36,242 bases of DNA from a virus. The notes under the pieces are model-generated. The model was not told the origin of the DNA. It worked only from the letters and a program-made list of their open reading frames with translations, and ran no database searches. A program made the translations under genes and the position numbers. The stretch spans positions 1-36,242 of the IMG/VR virus record IMGVR_UViG_3300035703_000236; one strand, written 5' to 3'. Within the stretch, counting starts at the first letter, position 1; every line of letters begins with the position of its first letter. Below are positions 12,892 to 20,862 of the stretch, in pieces.

Positions 12892-14549
12892 TAGCGGCCT
12901 AGCCCTGCGCCAGCGTAAGTCAGCGCGCCTCTGGTTGCATCGTCTAACAATAGCCCTCTGATCGGCTGATTCTGCACTCCCCGCAAGATGTAATTGCGTA
13001 GCGCAGGGTTCTGGTAGGCACGAGCTAGACCAGCAGGTGCAGCGGCACCAAGGGCGCCGCCGAGCAGCGCCATCGTGGCTGCATCGCTTGGCGTCTCGCC
13101 CTGCGTTACGCCATAGGCAGCACCAGCAACGCCGGGCGCAAGCGCCTGACCGTAGGCTTGCAGTGCTGCTCGAGGAGCCGTGCCGGACTGCGGAAAGGCA
13201 TCGCGCATGGTCATAGCGCTACGCGCTAGCCGAGCCATGTCTGCATCACCACGATTCTTAAGTGCCGCGCCACGCTCACGCTTGGTGGACGTGGCTTGCG
13301 CCAGACGCGGAATGCTGATGTCACCCGTGTCAGTCAGGCCGATGGCGTCCTGAATCTTCATTAGGTTTCTGTATTGCTTGCGAGCAAGTTTCAGCGCCGC
13401 CGCATCTTCCTTGCCTGCACTGCGCACCAATGCGTCATCAATCGTCTCGCGCAGTTGCTTGGACACGCCAGCAAGCGCAGGGTTTTTGCCCATGTCTGCG
13501 GCAATAGTCCTGATGCGCTGATAAGCATCTCCAGAGATTCTGCCGCTATCGTCTAACTTGCTCAGAATGTTGTTTAGCTGGTTGCGTAGCGGCGCAAGCT
13601 GCGCGGCCTCCAGCGTCATGCCAGCCTCGTTCTCGATGGCGGCAAGGCGAGACAGCATTTCGTCATCCACCAAAATTTTATTTCTGGAGGCGACTCTATC
13701 CATGACAGCGCCAATACGGTCATCTGCACGCGCCAAGACTTCTGGCACGGCAGCATCACCTTGCTCGCCGATCAACTTGAGAGCAGCACGATTAAATGCC
13801 GTCTGCGTGGCCTCTTGGCCTTTCTTCATGGCACCGGCAGAGATGGGGTTGTCGGTCAGGAAACGACGTACCATGCGCAGGTTCTCTGATCCTGCTGCTT
13901 CAGCCAAGTCAACCGGCACGCCAGCGGCCTGCAGTCGCTCAATGGCCTTTTGTGCTTGCGGCGTTGGCATACTGGTTGTCGGCCGCGCTGCTCGAGCAAG
14001 GCCACGAGCCAAGGCTTGACCTGCTACGCCACCAACAGCGCCAGCGCCGACGTTGAACGAGCGTTCATCCTGCTCGCCAACCGGCTGCAAGGCGCCAAGC
14101 GCGCCGCCTGCTGCGGCAGCGCCTGCTACAGTCCTAGGCGCCATCAGCGCTCTGCCAGCAGTGCCAAGCAATCCGCCAGCGCGGGCAGCGGCTGCTCCCG
14201 GCAGCATGACGGAGCCGATGGAGCCGAGCGCATATCCTAATTGGCCGGCAGTTGAGTCCATGAACGGCGCATTCTCTGCTGCGCGCACGTCCTGCTCTTG
14301 CCGCAATCGCTGCGCCGTCTCTGGCTCAACAATGCCAAGCCGGGCGCCAGCCTCTGCGCCTAATTGTTGCGCGCCATAGCCGATGTCCTTAATGGATTGC
14401 AGCGCACCTCGACCAAAGCGCTCAAGGCCGCCCATCTCTGGCGCCTTTTCTGCCTTTGTCATTTTTTTAATTTCTGCCTCAATCTCTCCGGGACTCATTG
14501 AGTCTGGGAAATTAACGCGGCCAAGTCCTTCAATATATACAACAGGCAT
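12891..14549 (-). CDS. Probable internal virion (ejection) protein
   Basis: The 552-residue protein opens with a small conserved-looking domain (VYIEGLGRVNFPDSMSPGEI). Gly/Ala-rich segments with membrane-like stretches follow (about 95-190, for example GALGALQPVG), then a helical middle and another Gly/Ala-rich C-terminus. This N-terminal motif and the alternating hydrophobic glycine-rich segments are typical of podophage proteins that are ejected to build a channel across the envelope. It lies between the other ejection-type genes and the lysis cassette. No lysozyme motif is seen. Confidence 0.6.
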   Translation of the reverse strand: MPVVYIEGLGRVNFPDSMSPGEIEAEIKKMTKAEKAPEMGGLERFGRGALQSIKDIGYGAQQLGAEAGARLGIVEPETAQRLRQEQDVRAAENAPFMDSTAGQLGYALGSIGSVMLPGAAAARAGGLLGTAGRALMAPRTVAGAAAAGGALGALQPVGEQDERSFNVGAGAVGGVAGQALARGLARAARPTTSMPTPQAQKAIERLQAAGVPVDLAEAAGSENLRMVRRFLTDNPISAGAMKKGQEATQTAFNRAALKLIGEQGDAAVPEVLARADDRIGAVMDRVASRNKILVDDEMLSRLAAIENEAGMTLEAAQLAPLRNQLNNILSKLDDSGRISGDAYQRIRTIAADMGKNPALAGVSKQLRETIDDALVRSAGKEDAAALKLARKQYRNLMKIQDAIGLTDTGDISIPRLAQATSTKRERGAALKNRGDADMARLARSAMTMRDAFPQSGTAPRAALQAYGQALAPGVAGAAYGVTQGETPSDAATMALLGGALGAAAPAGLARAYQNPALRNYILRGVQNQPIRGLLLDDATRGALTYAGAGLGR

Positions 14550-14552
14550 GGC

Positions 14553-15641
14553 TTACCTCCTCACCGGGATAAGGCGACCATCTCGATAAATGTACTCAGC
14601 ATTTTCTTGCTCTTCTGGATTTAATGGCGGCAGGCCAGCGGCAAGCCTGACCTGATTTTGCAGGCTCTGGATAATCTGCTTGTTGTTCTCAGCGCTTTGC
14701 CCAAGCTCCGGCAACTGCAAGCCATACTGGCGCTGCTCAAAGTCTGACAGCGCGCCTTCGCCCGGAATGCGCAAAGCCGTGCGAAGAGCAGATGACAACT
14801 GTTGACGGTATGACTCAAACAGTTTTGCATCTTGCGAGTCAAACACGCGGCTAAGTGCGCCGACCACACCAAGTGGGCCGCCAGTGCGGACATTCTCTAA
14901 CTGAGAAACAATCTTGCCAGCGACATCATCAACACGTTTGACCGCTGTTCCCTTGGCGGCCTCGCCCGTGCGTTGTGTCGCCGGAACAGCAGAGATGATC
15001 TTAATCTGGCCAGTCTCTGTATCAAGTTGCGCAGAGGTTCCTTCCGGAAGGTTCGCTTGGCGCAACTGATTTGGCGTCATCGTCACAAATCGAGAACCGC
15101 CGCCAGCGGCAGCAGGTGCTGCGCTAGGCCGTGCGCCTGCTGTAACGCCTCTAACAGCAGGGGCGGCAGCGCTCGGGCGCGGCACAAACTGCCCAGTCTC
15201 TCGATTAAAGATGTCAGCGCCAGCAACTTGGTAGCCGGTGCGCTGCTTCAACATCTCAGCCAACTGCGGATTGGCCTGCAATGCAGCAGCGCCAGCAGGC
15301 GATGCCATCAGCGCTTGCAGGTTCATGCCTGCCATCGGGCGCACTTCTGCAAGTTGAGTCTGCTCGCCTACGTCAGCGCCACGAGCGCCAAGACGGCCAG
15401 CAATAGCGGCTTGTGCTTGCATGATGTCTTGCACGCCGCGCTGGGACTCTTCCTCATCACGCCTAGCCTGACGACTCTTGCCATAGGTTTCTAGTCCGCC
15501 AAGCAAGCCGCTGCCAGTCAGCATACCGCGCAAGGCCTGCAATCCTCCCTCACGCACCAAGCGCCGACGCTCTTCCTCGTCCATCTTGGTAACATCTTCA
15601 CCAAGAAGACCGCCAATTAGCTTCTCAAGTCTGCTGGCCAT
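14553..15641 (-). CDS. Probable virion-internal structural protein
   Basis: The 362-residue protein has a charged helical N-terminus (KMDEEERRRLVREGG), an Ala/Gln-rich helical region (about 65-130), a Pro/Ala linker (about 150-185), and a C-terminal helical domain that includes RVFDSQDAKLFESYRQQLSS. I do not recognise a family with certainty, but composition and position among ejection-type genes suggest a virion protein delivered with the DNA. It ends four bases before the start of the next gene. Confidence 0.5.
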   Translation of the reverse strand: MASRLEKLIGGLLGEDVTKMDEEERRRLVREGGLQALRGMLTGSGLLGGLETYGKSRQARRDEEESQRGVQDIMQAQAAIAGRLGARGADVGEQTQLAEVRPMAGMNLQALMASPAGAAALQANPQLAEMLKQRTGYQVAGADIFNRETGQFVPRPSAAAPAVRGVTAGARPSAAPAAAGGGSRFVTMTPNQLRQANLPEGTSAQLDTETGQIKIISAVPATQRTGEAAKGTAVKRVDDVAGKIVSQLENVRTGGPLGVVGALSRVFDSQDAKLFESYRQQLSSALRTALRIPGEGALSDFEQRQYGLQLPELGQSAENNKQIIQSLQNQVRLAAGLPPLNPEEQENAEYIYRDGRLIPVRR

Positions 15642-15642
15642 A

Positions 15643-15903
15643 TCAATCTCCTAAAAGGCCGCCGCGTACCTTGCGACCGCCGTACATGCTATAGAGTCCG
15701 CCGTAGTATTTATTTGGGTCGTATACGGGCGGTGACCCGCTCTGCGCTTTTGCGGTTTTAATAAATGAGCTTGTATCTTCCTCGTCGTCTGATTTTTTGC
15801 CAAGATTCTTGAGTATGTTTTTCGGTGAAAACGACTCAACACCTTGCGTGTCTCCTCCGCCAGCAAGCGATTTGAGGATTGCTTGGAGAATAAACTCTTC
15901 CAT
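15643..15903 (-). CDS. Small virion-region protein, unknown function
   Basis: The 86-residue protein has a helical N-terminus (MEEFILQAILKSLAGGG) and a Tyr/Gly-rich C-terminus (YYGGLYSMYGGRKVRGGLLG). It begins within the stop of the Gln-rich S74 protein (TAATG) and ends next to the following gene. The Tyr/Gly-rich tail recalls the low-complexity protein at 28534-29994. Probably a minor virion protein, by location only. Confidence 0.5.
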   Translation of the reverse strand: MEEFILQAILKSLAGGGDTQGVESFSPKNILKNLGKKSDDEEDTSSFIKTAKAQSGSPPVYDPNKYYGGLYSMYGGRKVRGGLLGD

Positions 15904-18293
15904 TATTTCATCCCTTTCTTGCTAACCTTTTTATCCAACTCTTTGACGGCTTCCGTCAACAGTCCGATGACCTGCGGCATACCAACTTGGCGCATACCAT
16001 CACGACGGCGCGAGACAGCCTCCGGCATGACCTTCTCAACGTCCTGCGCTGAGATGCTCATGTCTGATTTGCCGCCCTCGTCATAGCCCTCTTGTGAGCC
16101 ATACCCGTCTTCCCACTCAAACTCAATACCCTTGAGGCGGCCGACCTTATCAAGCGGATTCTTGATCTTCTTGACGTTTTTCTTCATGTCCATGTCTGAA
16201 CCGAAGACCTGCTGCGCCATGTTGAAGTAGCTCGGCGTGCTCGTGACCTTACCAGTGGTCGTCTGGTTATACGGCGACGCCGCAATGGCACCCTGCCGCA
16301 CCGCCAACTGCTGAAGCGGGTAATTCTGCTGCCGCATGAACTCCTGATATTGGCGATCAAGGTACTGCTGCATAAGACCCTGCTGGCCCTGTCCAAGCCC
16401 AAGTTGAGCCTGAGCCGCGCCATAGCGATTCTGCAAGGCCTGCTGGCCAAACTGGCCAAGTTGCCCAGCGGCGCCAAGGCGGAACTGCGCGGCCTGCTGG
16501 CCAGCACCCTGATTGGCCAGAGCAGCCTGCATCGCCTGCTGCGCATTGAACTGCTGCGCGGTCATGCCCATCTGCTGGGCCTGCTGACGAGCCTGCTGAT
16601 TCGCCAGCGCCATCTGGTTGGCCTGCTGTGCATTGAACTGCTGTTGCGCCTGCGTCATGCCCTGCGCCTGCAAGCCAGCAGCCTGATTCTGCCGCTGCGC
16701 TTCCATCATCTGCTGCACGTTGAACTGGCCAGCCTGCAAGCCCATCTGCTGCGCCTGCTGCATCGCACCCTGATTGGCGAGCGCTGCCTGCATCTGCCGG
16801 TCGGCGTTGGCTCGCGCCTGATCCGCCGTCATGCCTTGCGCACGCAATTGGTTTTCCAGATTCTGGCGCTGGGCTTCCATCTGCTGCTGCACGTTAAACT
16901 GCTGCGCCTGTAGACCCATCTGCTGACCAGTCTGACCAGCCTGCTGATTAGCAAGCGCTGCACGCAAGGCAGCCTCTTGGTTCGACTGACCAGCAGTCAG
17001 GCCAAGACGCTGCGCCTCGAGTTGCGCCTGCTGGTTGGCCTGCGCCGCCGTCAGCCCCAACTGCTGCCCCTGCTGCTGCGCCTGCTGGTTCGCCAACTGC
17101 GCACGCATCTGCTGCTCAACGTTGAACTGGCTCGTCTGCGTACCCAACTGCTGACCCTGCAACTGCGCCGCCTGATTGGCTCGGGCAGCCTCAAGCGCCG
17201 CCTGCTGGTTCGACTGCTGCGCGGTCAAGCCCAACTGCGACAAGCGCAGGTCGCGCTCTTGGTTACTGATCTGACCAGCCTGCGCCAACTGCATGATGTT
17301 CTGCATGGCCTGCTGGTTGGCAAGCGCTGCCTGCTGCTCACGGCCCACGTCAGCCTCACGCAACTGCGCGGCCTGCTGGAAGCCCTGAGCGCGCTGCTCT
17401 GCGATAAAGCGGTTACGCTCACGCGCCGCCTCGCCAGCCGCGATGCCTTCTTGCACCGCCTGACGACTGCCACCAAAGGCGCGAGCGGCCGTAGCCTGAG
17501 CGCCAATTTGTTGACGCCGTGCAGCCTCTGAACGGTCGATGTCTGATAGCCCAGCCTCGATGACGGCCTGCTGGTACGGGTTCTGATAGGCGGCTAGATC
17601 GCGTCCCAAGAAGGAGGCACCGCCAACGGTCGGAGCAGCGCCCGGCCCCATAACATCTCGAGCGCCAGCCGGTGCGCCGATGGTTTGCGCTGAGATGTCG
17701 CGCACAGCGCCGGGGCCAGCAGCCGTGCCAGCCTGCACGTTCTGCACGCCAAACTGCGAGGCAATCGGCGCGGCACCAAACTGCGTGGCGACCTGCTGCG
17801 CACCAACACGCTCAGGCGCAAACTGCGTGGCGACACGTTCAGCGCCAATGTTGCCTACGCCAAACTGCGTGGCAGCGCGCTCTGCGCCAACGGTCGGCGC
17901 ATTGAATTGCGTACCGACCTGACCGGCCTGCATACGCTCAAACGTGGTACCCGGCGCCACACGCTCGGCCTGCGCCAGCGGCGCCTCAAACTGTGAGCCA
18001 ATCTGGCCGGCTTGCACGCGCTCCGGCTGGAAGCCAAGGTCGCGCTGCAACTGCCGTGATGCCATCTCTAGCTCTGGCACATAGCCGCCCTGCTCCGCGA
18101 TGGCTCGCGTCATCGCCTCGCCGCGCATGTAGTCCTGCGTGAACGGCGCCGTCAGTAGCCCCTGATACGGCGTGAACGGAATGGCGGCCACTTGGTTCGC
18201 CAATTCAATGTTCTGCAAGACGTTCTGATAGATCGCCGGGTCTATCTGCGTCGAGGAGGTTTCTTTCTTGCTGGACTTAAAAAGGTTGCTCAT
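15903..18293 (-). CDS. Gln/Ala-rich repeat protein with C-terminal S74 autoprocessing domain
   Basis: The 796-residue protein has three parts. Residues about 80-230 hold degenerate repeats of GAERVATQFG type. Residues about 290-650 are Gln/Ala/Asn-rich with recurring units such as ALANQQAQQQGQQLGLTA and QFNVQQQMEAQRQN, probably long helices. The last 98 residues form a Peptidase_S74 intramolecular chaperone: GSDMDMKKNVKKI (S699, K704 as the Ser-Lys dyad), LKGIEFEW, SAQDVEKVMPEAV and VIGLLTEAVKEL. S74 domains usually trimerise and then cut themselves off tail spikes and fibres. Finding one on a helical Gln-rich protein in the ejection-gene block is unusual. It may be a trimeric tail needle or fibre-like protein, or an ejection protein folded by a removable chaperone. 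Confidence 0.75.
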   Translation of the reverse strand: MSNLFKSSKKETSSTQIDPAIYQNVLQNIELANQVAAIPFTPYQGLLTAPFTQDYMRGEAMTRAIAEQGGYVPELEMASRQLQRDLGFQPERVQAGQIGSQFEAPLAQAERVAPGTTFERMQAGQVGTQFNAPTVGAERAATQFGVGNIGAERVATQFAPERVGAQQVATQFGAAPIASQFGVQNVQAGTAAGPGAVRDISAQTIGAPAGARDVMGPGAAPTVGGASFLGRDLAAYQNPYQQAVIEAGLSDIDRSEAARRQQIGAQATAARAFGGSRQAVQEGIAAGEAARERNRFIAEQRAQGFQQAAQLREADVGREQQAALANQQAMQNIMQLAQAGQISNQERDLRLSQLGLTAQQSNQQAALEAARANQAAQLQGQQLGTQTSQFNVEQQMRAQLANQQAQQQGQQLGLTAAQANQQAQLEAQRLGLTAGQSNQEAALRAALANQQAGQTGQQMGLQAQQFNVQQQMEAQRQNLENQLRAQGMTADQARANADRQMQAALANQGAMQQAQQMGLQAGQFNVQQMMEAQRQNQAAGLQAQGMTQAQQQFNAQQANQMALANQQARQQAQQMGMTAQQFNAQQAMQAALANQGAGQQAAQFRLGAAGQLGQFGQQALQNRYGAAQAQLGLGQGQQGLMQQYLDRQYQEFMRQQNYPLQQLAVRQGAIAASPYNQTTTGKVTSTPSYFNMAQQVFGSDMDMKKNVKKIKNPLDKVGRLKGIEFEWEDGYGSQEGYDEGGKSDMSISAQDVEKVMPEAVSRRRDGMRQVGMPQVIGLLTEAVKELDKKVSKKGMK

Positions 18294-18664
18294 AGTTTTT
18301 TCTCAAGCACCACTGCGGTGCGTCGGTAACCCTCAAGTGCTCGCTCCCAACCGGGGCGCCCCATAATCAGCATGGTGTTGCAGCCGATGCTGCGCGCCCA
18401 TGTCTCTACTAATGGCCTAATCACGTCATCAATCTCGTTAAGGTCGCCCGCGCCGATGATGACGGTCAGTTGCTTTAGGCGCGGGAAGATGTCGATGGTC
18501 GTGATGACACAAGAATTTTCGGCAGACCAGAATTGGTATTCACCACGGCCAATGCCGTCGATGACATCCTGATAGTTGATCTGGCCGTAGTTCTCCGCCA
18601 AGGCACGCTCGATGAGCTCACGGAATGGACTAATCCACTTCATGTCTGCATCTGGCACGCTCAC
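18290..18664 (-). CDS. GNAT-like protein
   Basis: GTG at 18664 overlaps the previous stop and has AGGTGG upstream, giving 124 residues; an ATG at 18643 is the alternative. Beta-alpha pattern with SCVITTIDIFPRLKQLTVII, GAGDLNEIDDVIRPLVETWA and IMGRPGWERALEGYRR resembles the GNAT-like phage proteins found between tail and ejection genes. The usual acetyl-CoA loop (Q/RxxGxG/A) is not clearly present, so it may be structural rather than an active acetyltransferase. Confidence 0.6.
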   Translation of the reverse strand: MSVPDADMKWISPFRELIERALAENYGQINYQDVIDGIGRGEYQFWSAENSCVITTIDIFPRLKQLTVIIGAGDLNEIDDVIRPLVETWARSIGCNTMLIMGRPGWERALEGYRRTAVVLEKKL

Positions 18665-20139
18665 CGCTGGCCACCTGAGACGGCATCTAATCGCATCGTA
18701 CCGACGCGCCAATCCGTTGACGGCGTGGCGCCGGTTATACGCATCTCAATCTGACGGCCTGTGAACCGCACTGGGGTGTACGGGCTGTCAATCGCATACG
18801 TCTTGACCACCTCATCGCCCAGTGGCGTGAATCGTGTCTTAAACTGCACGCCGACAGATCCTTGCATCTTCTCGTCGGCAATCAATTGCCGAGCGACCAT
18901 GAGGCGCTCACCGTTGCCAAACTCAATCGGCCCGGTCTGCGCATACGGCGCAGCACCGTCATACTCGGTGCCAACCTCTTGCTCGTAGATGTAGCCGTCA
19001 GTGGATACCATCAGCGGGTAGTTGAACACGCCACGGTCGGTGCCGGCGGTACGCGCCAGCGAGCCTATCGACCAGTGCTGCTCACGGTAGTTATAGACCA
19101 CATAAGAGTCTACCTCATTACTGGTCGCGCTTGGGTAAAACCACCAAATCTCGCCAAACTGGTTGTTGGCGATGGCGTACACCTTTGAGCGCTGCTGCTG
19201 CGAGACGTTGTTCTGGATGTAGTCCAGCACGTCACACTTCATCGGGCGCACAAAGCCGTCGTACATGAAGAAGCCAGAGGGCGACCACCAATAGGCGACC
19301 GACTCCACCGCCGCTACCGCCTGCGCGCTAATTAATCCGCAGCCGGTGGCAATACGCTCAAAGCCGTAGACAAACGGCGGCCCTTGGTACTGGGCGGTGT
19401 GCACGTCCACATCGGTGAAAATCAGATTCACACCGCGCAGGCGCTTGCCGGCGACGATAGAGCCGACCGTCTCCAACTCGATGTCGCCGGCTTGGTTGGT
19501 GACCGCCGGCGTCCACATTGTGTTGTCTTCTTGGTCTGACCACGCCACCTTGCGGGCGTTACCGCCAGCGCCAAGCGCAAACACAAAGCGCTCCGCCGTT
19601 ACCAGCACCGCCTTGTTGGACACCGGCGCGTTGGTCAGCGCTGCCGCCTTGTTGCCCGTGTTCAAGTCCCACTCAAGCAACTTGCCATCAGCGTTGGAGC
19701 AGGCGAGCAGGTACTCGCCCCAGTTGTCCATCGACCATGTGGTGGCAGGCACCACAGTGCCGGTGTCTGGGCGCGGCGTGCCGTAACTATAAAGCCCATA
19801 AGGGCCGCCGCCGTACCCAAGGTTTAGCTGCGCATCAGCAGATCCCGGCGTGAACCCGGCGGTCGGCGTGATGTCGGTCAGCGTGCCAGCCTCGTTCATC
19901 ACGTAGAGTTTGCTGTGCGTACCAGCGCCGATCCATCGCGCATTGGCGTTGGTACGCCACGCGATAAATCCGCGACACTTGCCGGTCATCTGGCTATTGG
20001 ATCGCTTACGCCAGCCGCCGACAGGGCGCATGGTGCCCTCGTACCAGCGCACGAGGTTGGCATCGCGCCAACGCCCCTTGCTCTGGTAGTCGGTGCCGTT
20101 GCGATATACGCCCGGCTGTACATTGATGGGTACGAGCAT
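18661..20139 (-). CDS. P22 gp10-like tail hub / DNA stabilisation protein
   Basis: The 492-residue beta-rich protein starts LVPINVQPGVYRNGTDY, has repeated blade-like segments (FIAWRTNANARWIGAGTHSK, EIWWFYPSA, YVVYNYREQHWSIG) and ends in a domain with FTGRQIEMRITG. This arrangement resembles the beta-propeller tail accessory proteins of short-tailed phages that plug the portal and hold the fibres. Family assignment is by pattern, not by alignment. It lies next to the fibre genes, which fits. Confidence 0.65.
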   Translation of the reverse strand: MLVPINVQPGVYRNGTDYQSKGRWRDANLVRWYEGTMRPVGGWRKRSNSQMTGKCRGFIAWRTNANARWIGAGTHSKLYVMNEAGTLTDITPTAGFTPGSADAQLNLGYGGGPYGLYSYGTPRPDTGTVVPATTWSMDNWGEYLLACSNADGKLLEWDLNTGNKAAALTNAPVSNKAVLVTAERFVFALGAGGNARKVAWSDQEDNTMWTPAVTNQAGDIELETVGSIVAGKRLRGVNLIFTDVDVHTAQYQGPPFVYGFERIATGCGLISAQAVAAVESVAYWWSPSGFFMYDGFVRPMKCDVLDYIQNNVSQQQRSKVYAIANNQFGEIWWFYPSATSNEVDSYVVYNYREQHWSIGSLARTAGTDRGVFNYPLMVSTDGYIYEQEVGTEYDGAAPYAQTGPIEFGNGERLMVARQLIADEKMQGSVGVQFKTRFTPLGDEVVKTYAIDSPYTPVRFTGRQIEMRITGATPSTDWRVGTMRLDAVSGGQR

Positions 20140-20146
20140 CTAGCCC

Positions 20147-20380
20147 CTACTCCTGATTTGGTGGAGAGAACCAACCCTTAATCAAGCCGGTGAGGAGAGC
20201 CAAGGCGGCTGCAAGACCTGCAAGCCATTTGACGAAGGCCACGAGCGTTTCTGCTGTGGCCCACGCATTGGCAAGTTTCTTTAGATCCGCCTTCACTTCC
20301 GCCATGTCAGCCTGCATTACCTCAAGGTCTTTGCGTAGCATGGCCAACTCCACGGCGTTTTCCTTCTCTTGATCCGACAT
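20147..20380 (-). CDS. Coiled-coil plus transmembrane protein, possible second holin-type protein
   Basis: In 77 residues there is a coiled coil (LRKDLEVMQADMAEVKADLK, about 15-34) followed by a hydrophobic helix (FVKWLAGLAAALALLTGLI, about 49-67). This resembles XhlA-like or class III holin-associated proteins, but the real lysis cassette is 8 kb away, so it may instead be a virion- or membrane-associated protein. Confidence 0.6.
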   Translation of the reverse strand: MSDQEKENAVELAMLRKDLEVMQADMAEVKADLKKLANAWATAETLVAFVKWLAGLAAALALLTGLIKGWFSPPNQE

Positions 20381-20383
20381 GGA

Positions 20384-20539
20384 TCACTCCGCTGGTTTGT
20401 CGTCCGGCTTCGGCAGATGCGGCTCGACCTGCTCGCGCAGTTTCTGCCACAGCGGGAAAGCGCCTTGTGCGGTGGGCAGACTGCCGATCAGGTTAGTGAT
20501 GGCAACGGCCTCCTCAATCGTCAATTCCAACTTAATCAT
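20384..20539 (-). CDS. 51-residue protein, unknown function
   Basis: ATG at 20539 overlaps the stop of the upstream gene (TAATG) and the frame runs to TGA at 20384-20386. The product begins MIKLELTIEEAVAITNLIGS, then a helix with WQKLREQVEP and a Pro/Lys-rich end. Small proteins of this LTxEEV...LPxxQ type are common in phage tail regions. The coupling to both neighbours supports it. Confidence 0.55.
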   Translation of the reverse strand: MIKLELTIEEAVAITNLIGSLPTAQGAFPLWQKLREQVEPHLPKPDDKPAE

Positions 20540-20862
20540 TACGCCACCCACGGCAACTTCGGTGACACAACCGGCGGATTCTTGGCATTGGCAACCTGCT
20601 GCTCCACCGCAGCCTCGGTTGCCGCCTTATCCACGCCATTCGCCCAGACCCAACCGAGGACTTGATCCTGCGTCAGTTGGTCATACGGCGTGAAAGCCTC
20701 GCCCTGCACCACGGCAAACGAGCAGGTGCTATAGACGCTGCCCGAATACTCGCCGTCTACGCCGTTGCACTGGTAGTGCGCGGTAACAACGTAGTCAGCG
20801 CCTTCCGCTGATTGCGGGAGGCAGTCCAGTTGCGAGATGTTCCAGTTAATTACGGTAGCCAT
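20539..20862 (-). CDS. DUF7936-like phage protein next to the tail fibre
   Basis: The 107-residue protein has VINWNISQLDCLPQ, then VVTAHYQCNGVDGEYSGSVY and PYDQLTQDQVLGWVWANGVD, with an Ala-rich helix and a Pro-rich end (PKLPWV). This matches a common small phage family found beside fibre genes, possibly a fibre assembly factor. It overlaps the fibre stop by one base. Confidence 0.6.
   Translation of the reverse strand: MATVINWNISQLDCLPQSAEGADYVVTAHYQCNGVDGEYSGSVYSTCSFAVVQGEAFTPYDQLTQDQVLGWVWANGVDKAATEAAVEQQVANAKNPPVVSPKLPWVA

Noticed and set aside
16350-17531. Leu/Arg/His-rich open frames on the plus strand
   Set aside because: Antisense shadows of the Gln/Ala repeat gene; CAG/GCC codons read backwards give Leu/Gly/Arg runs.
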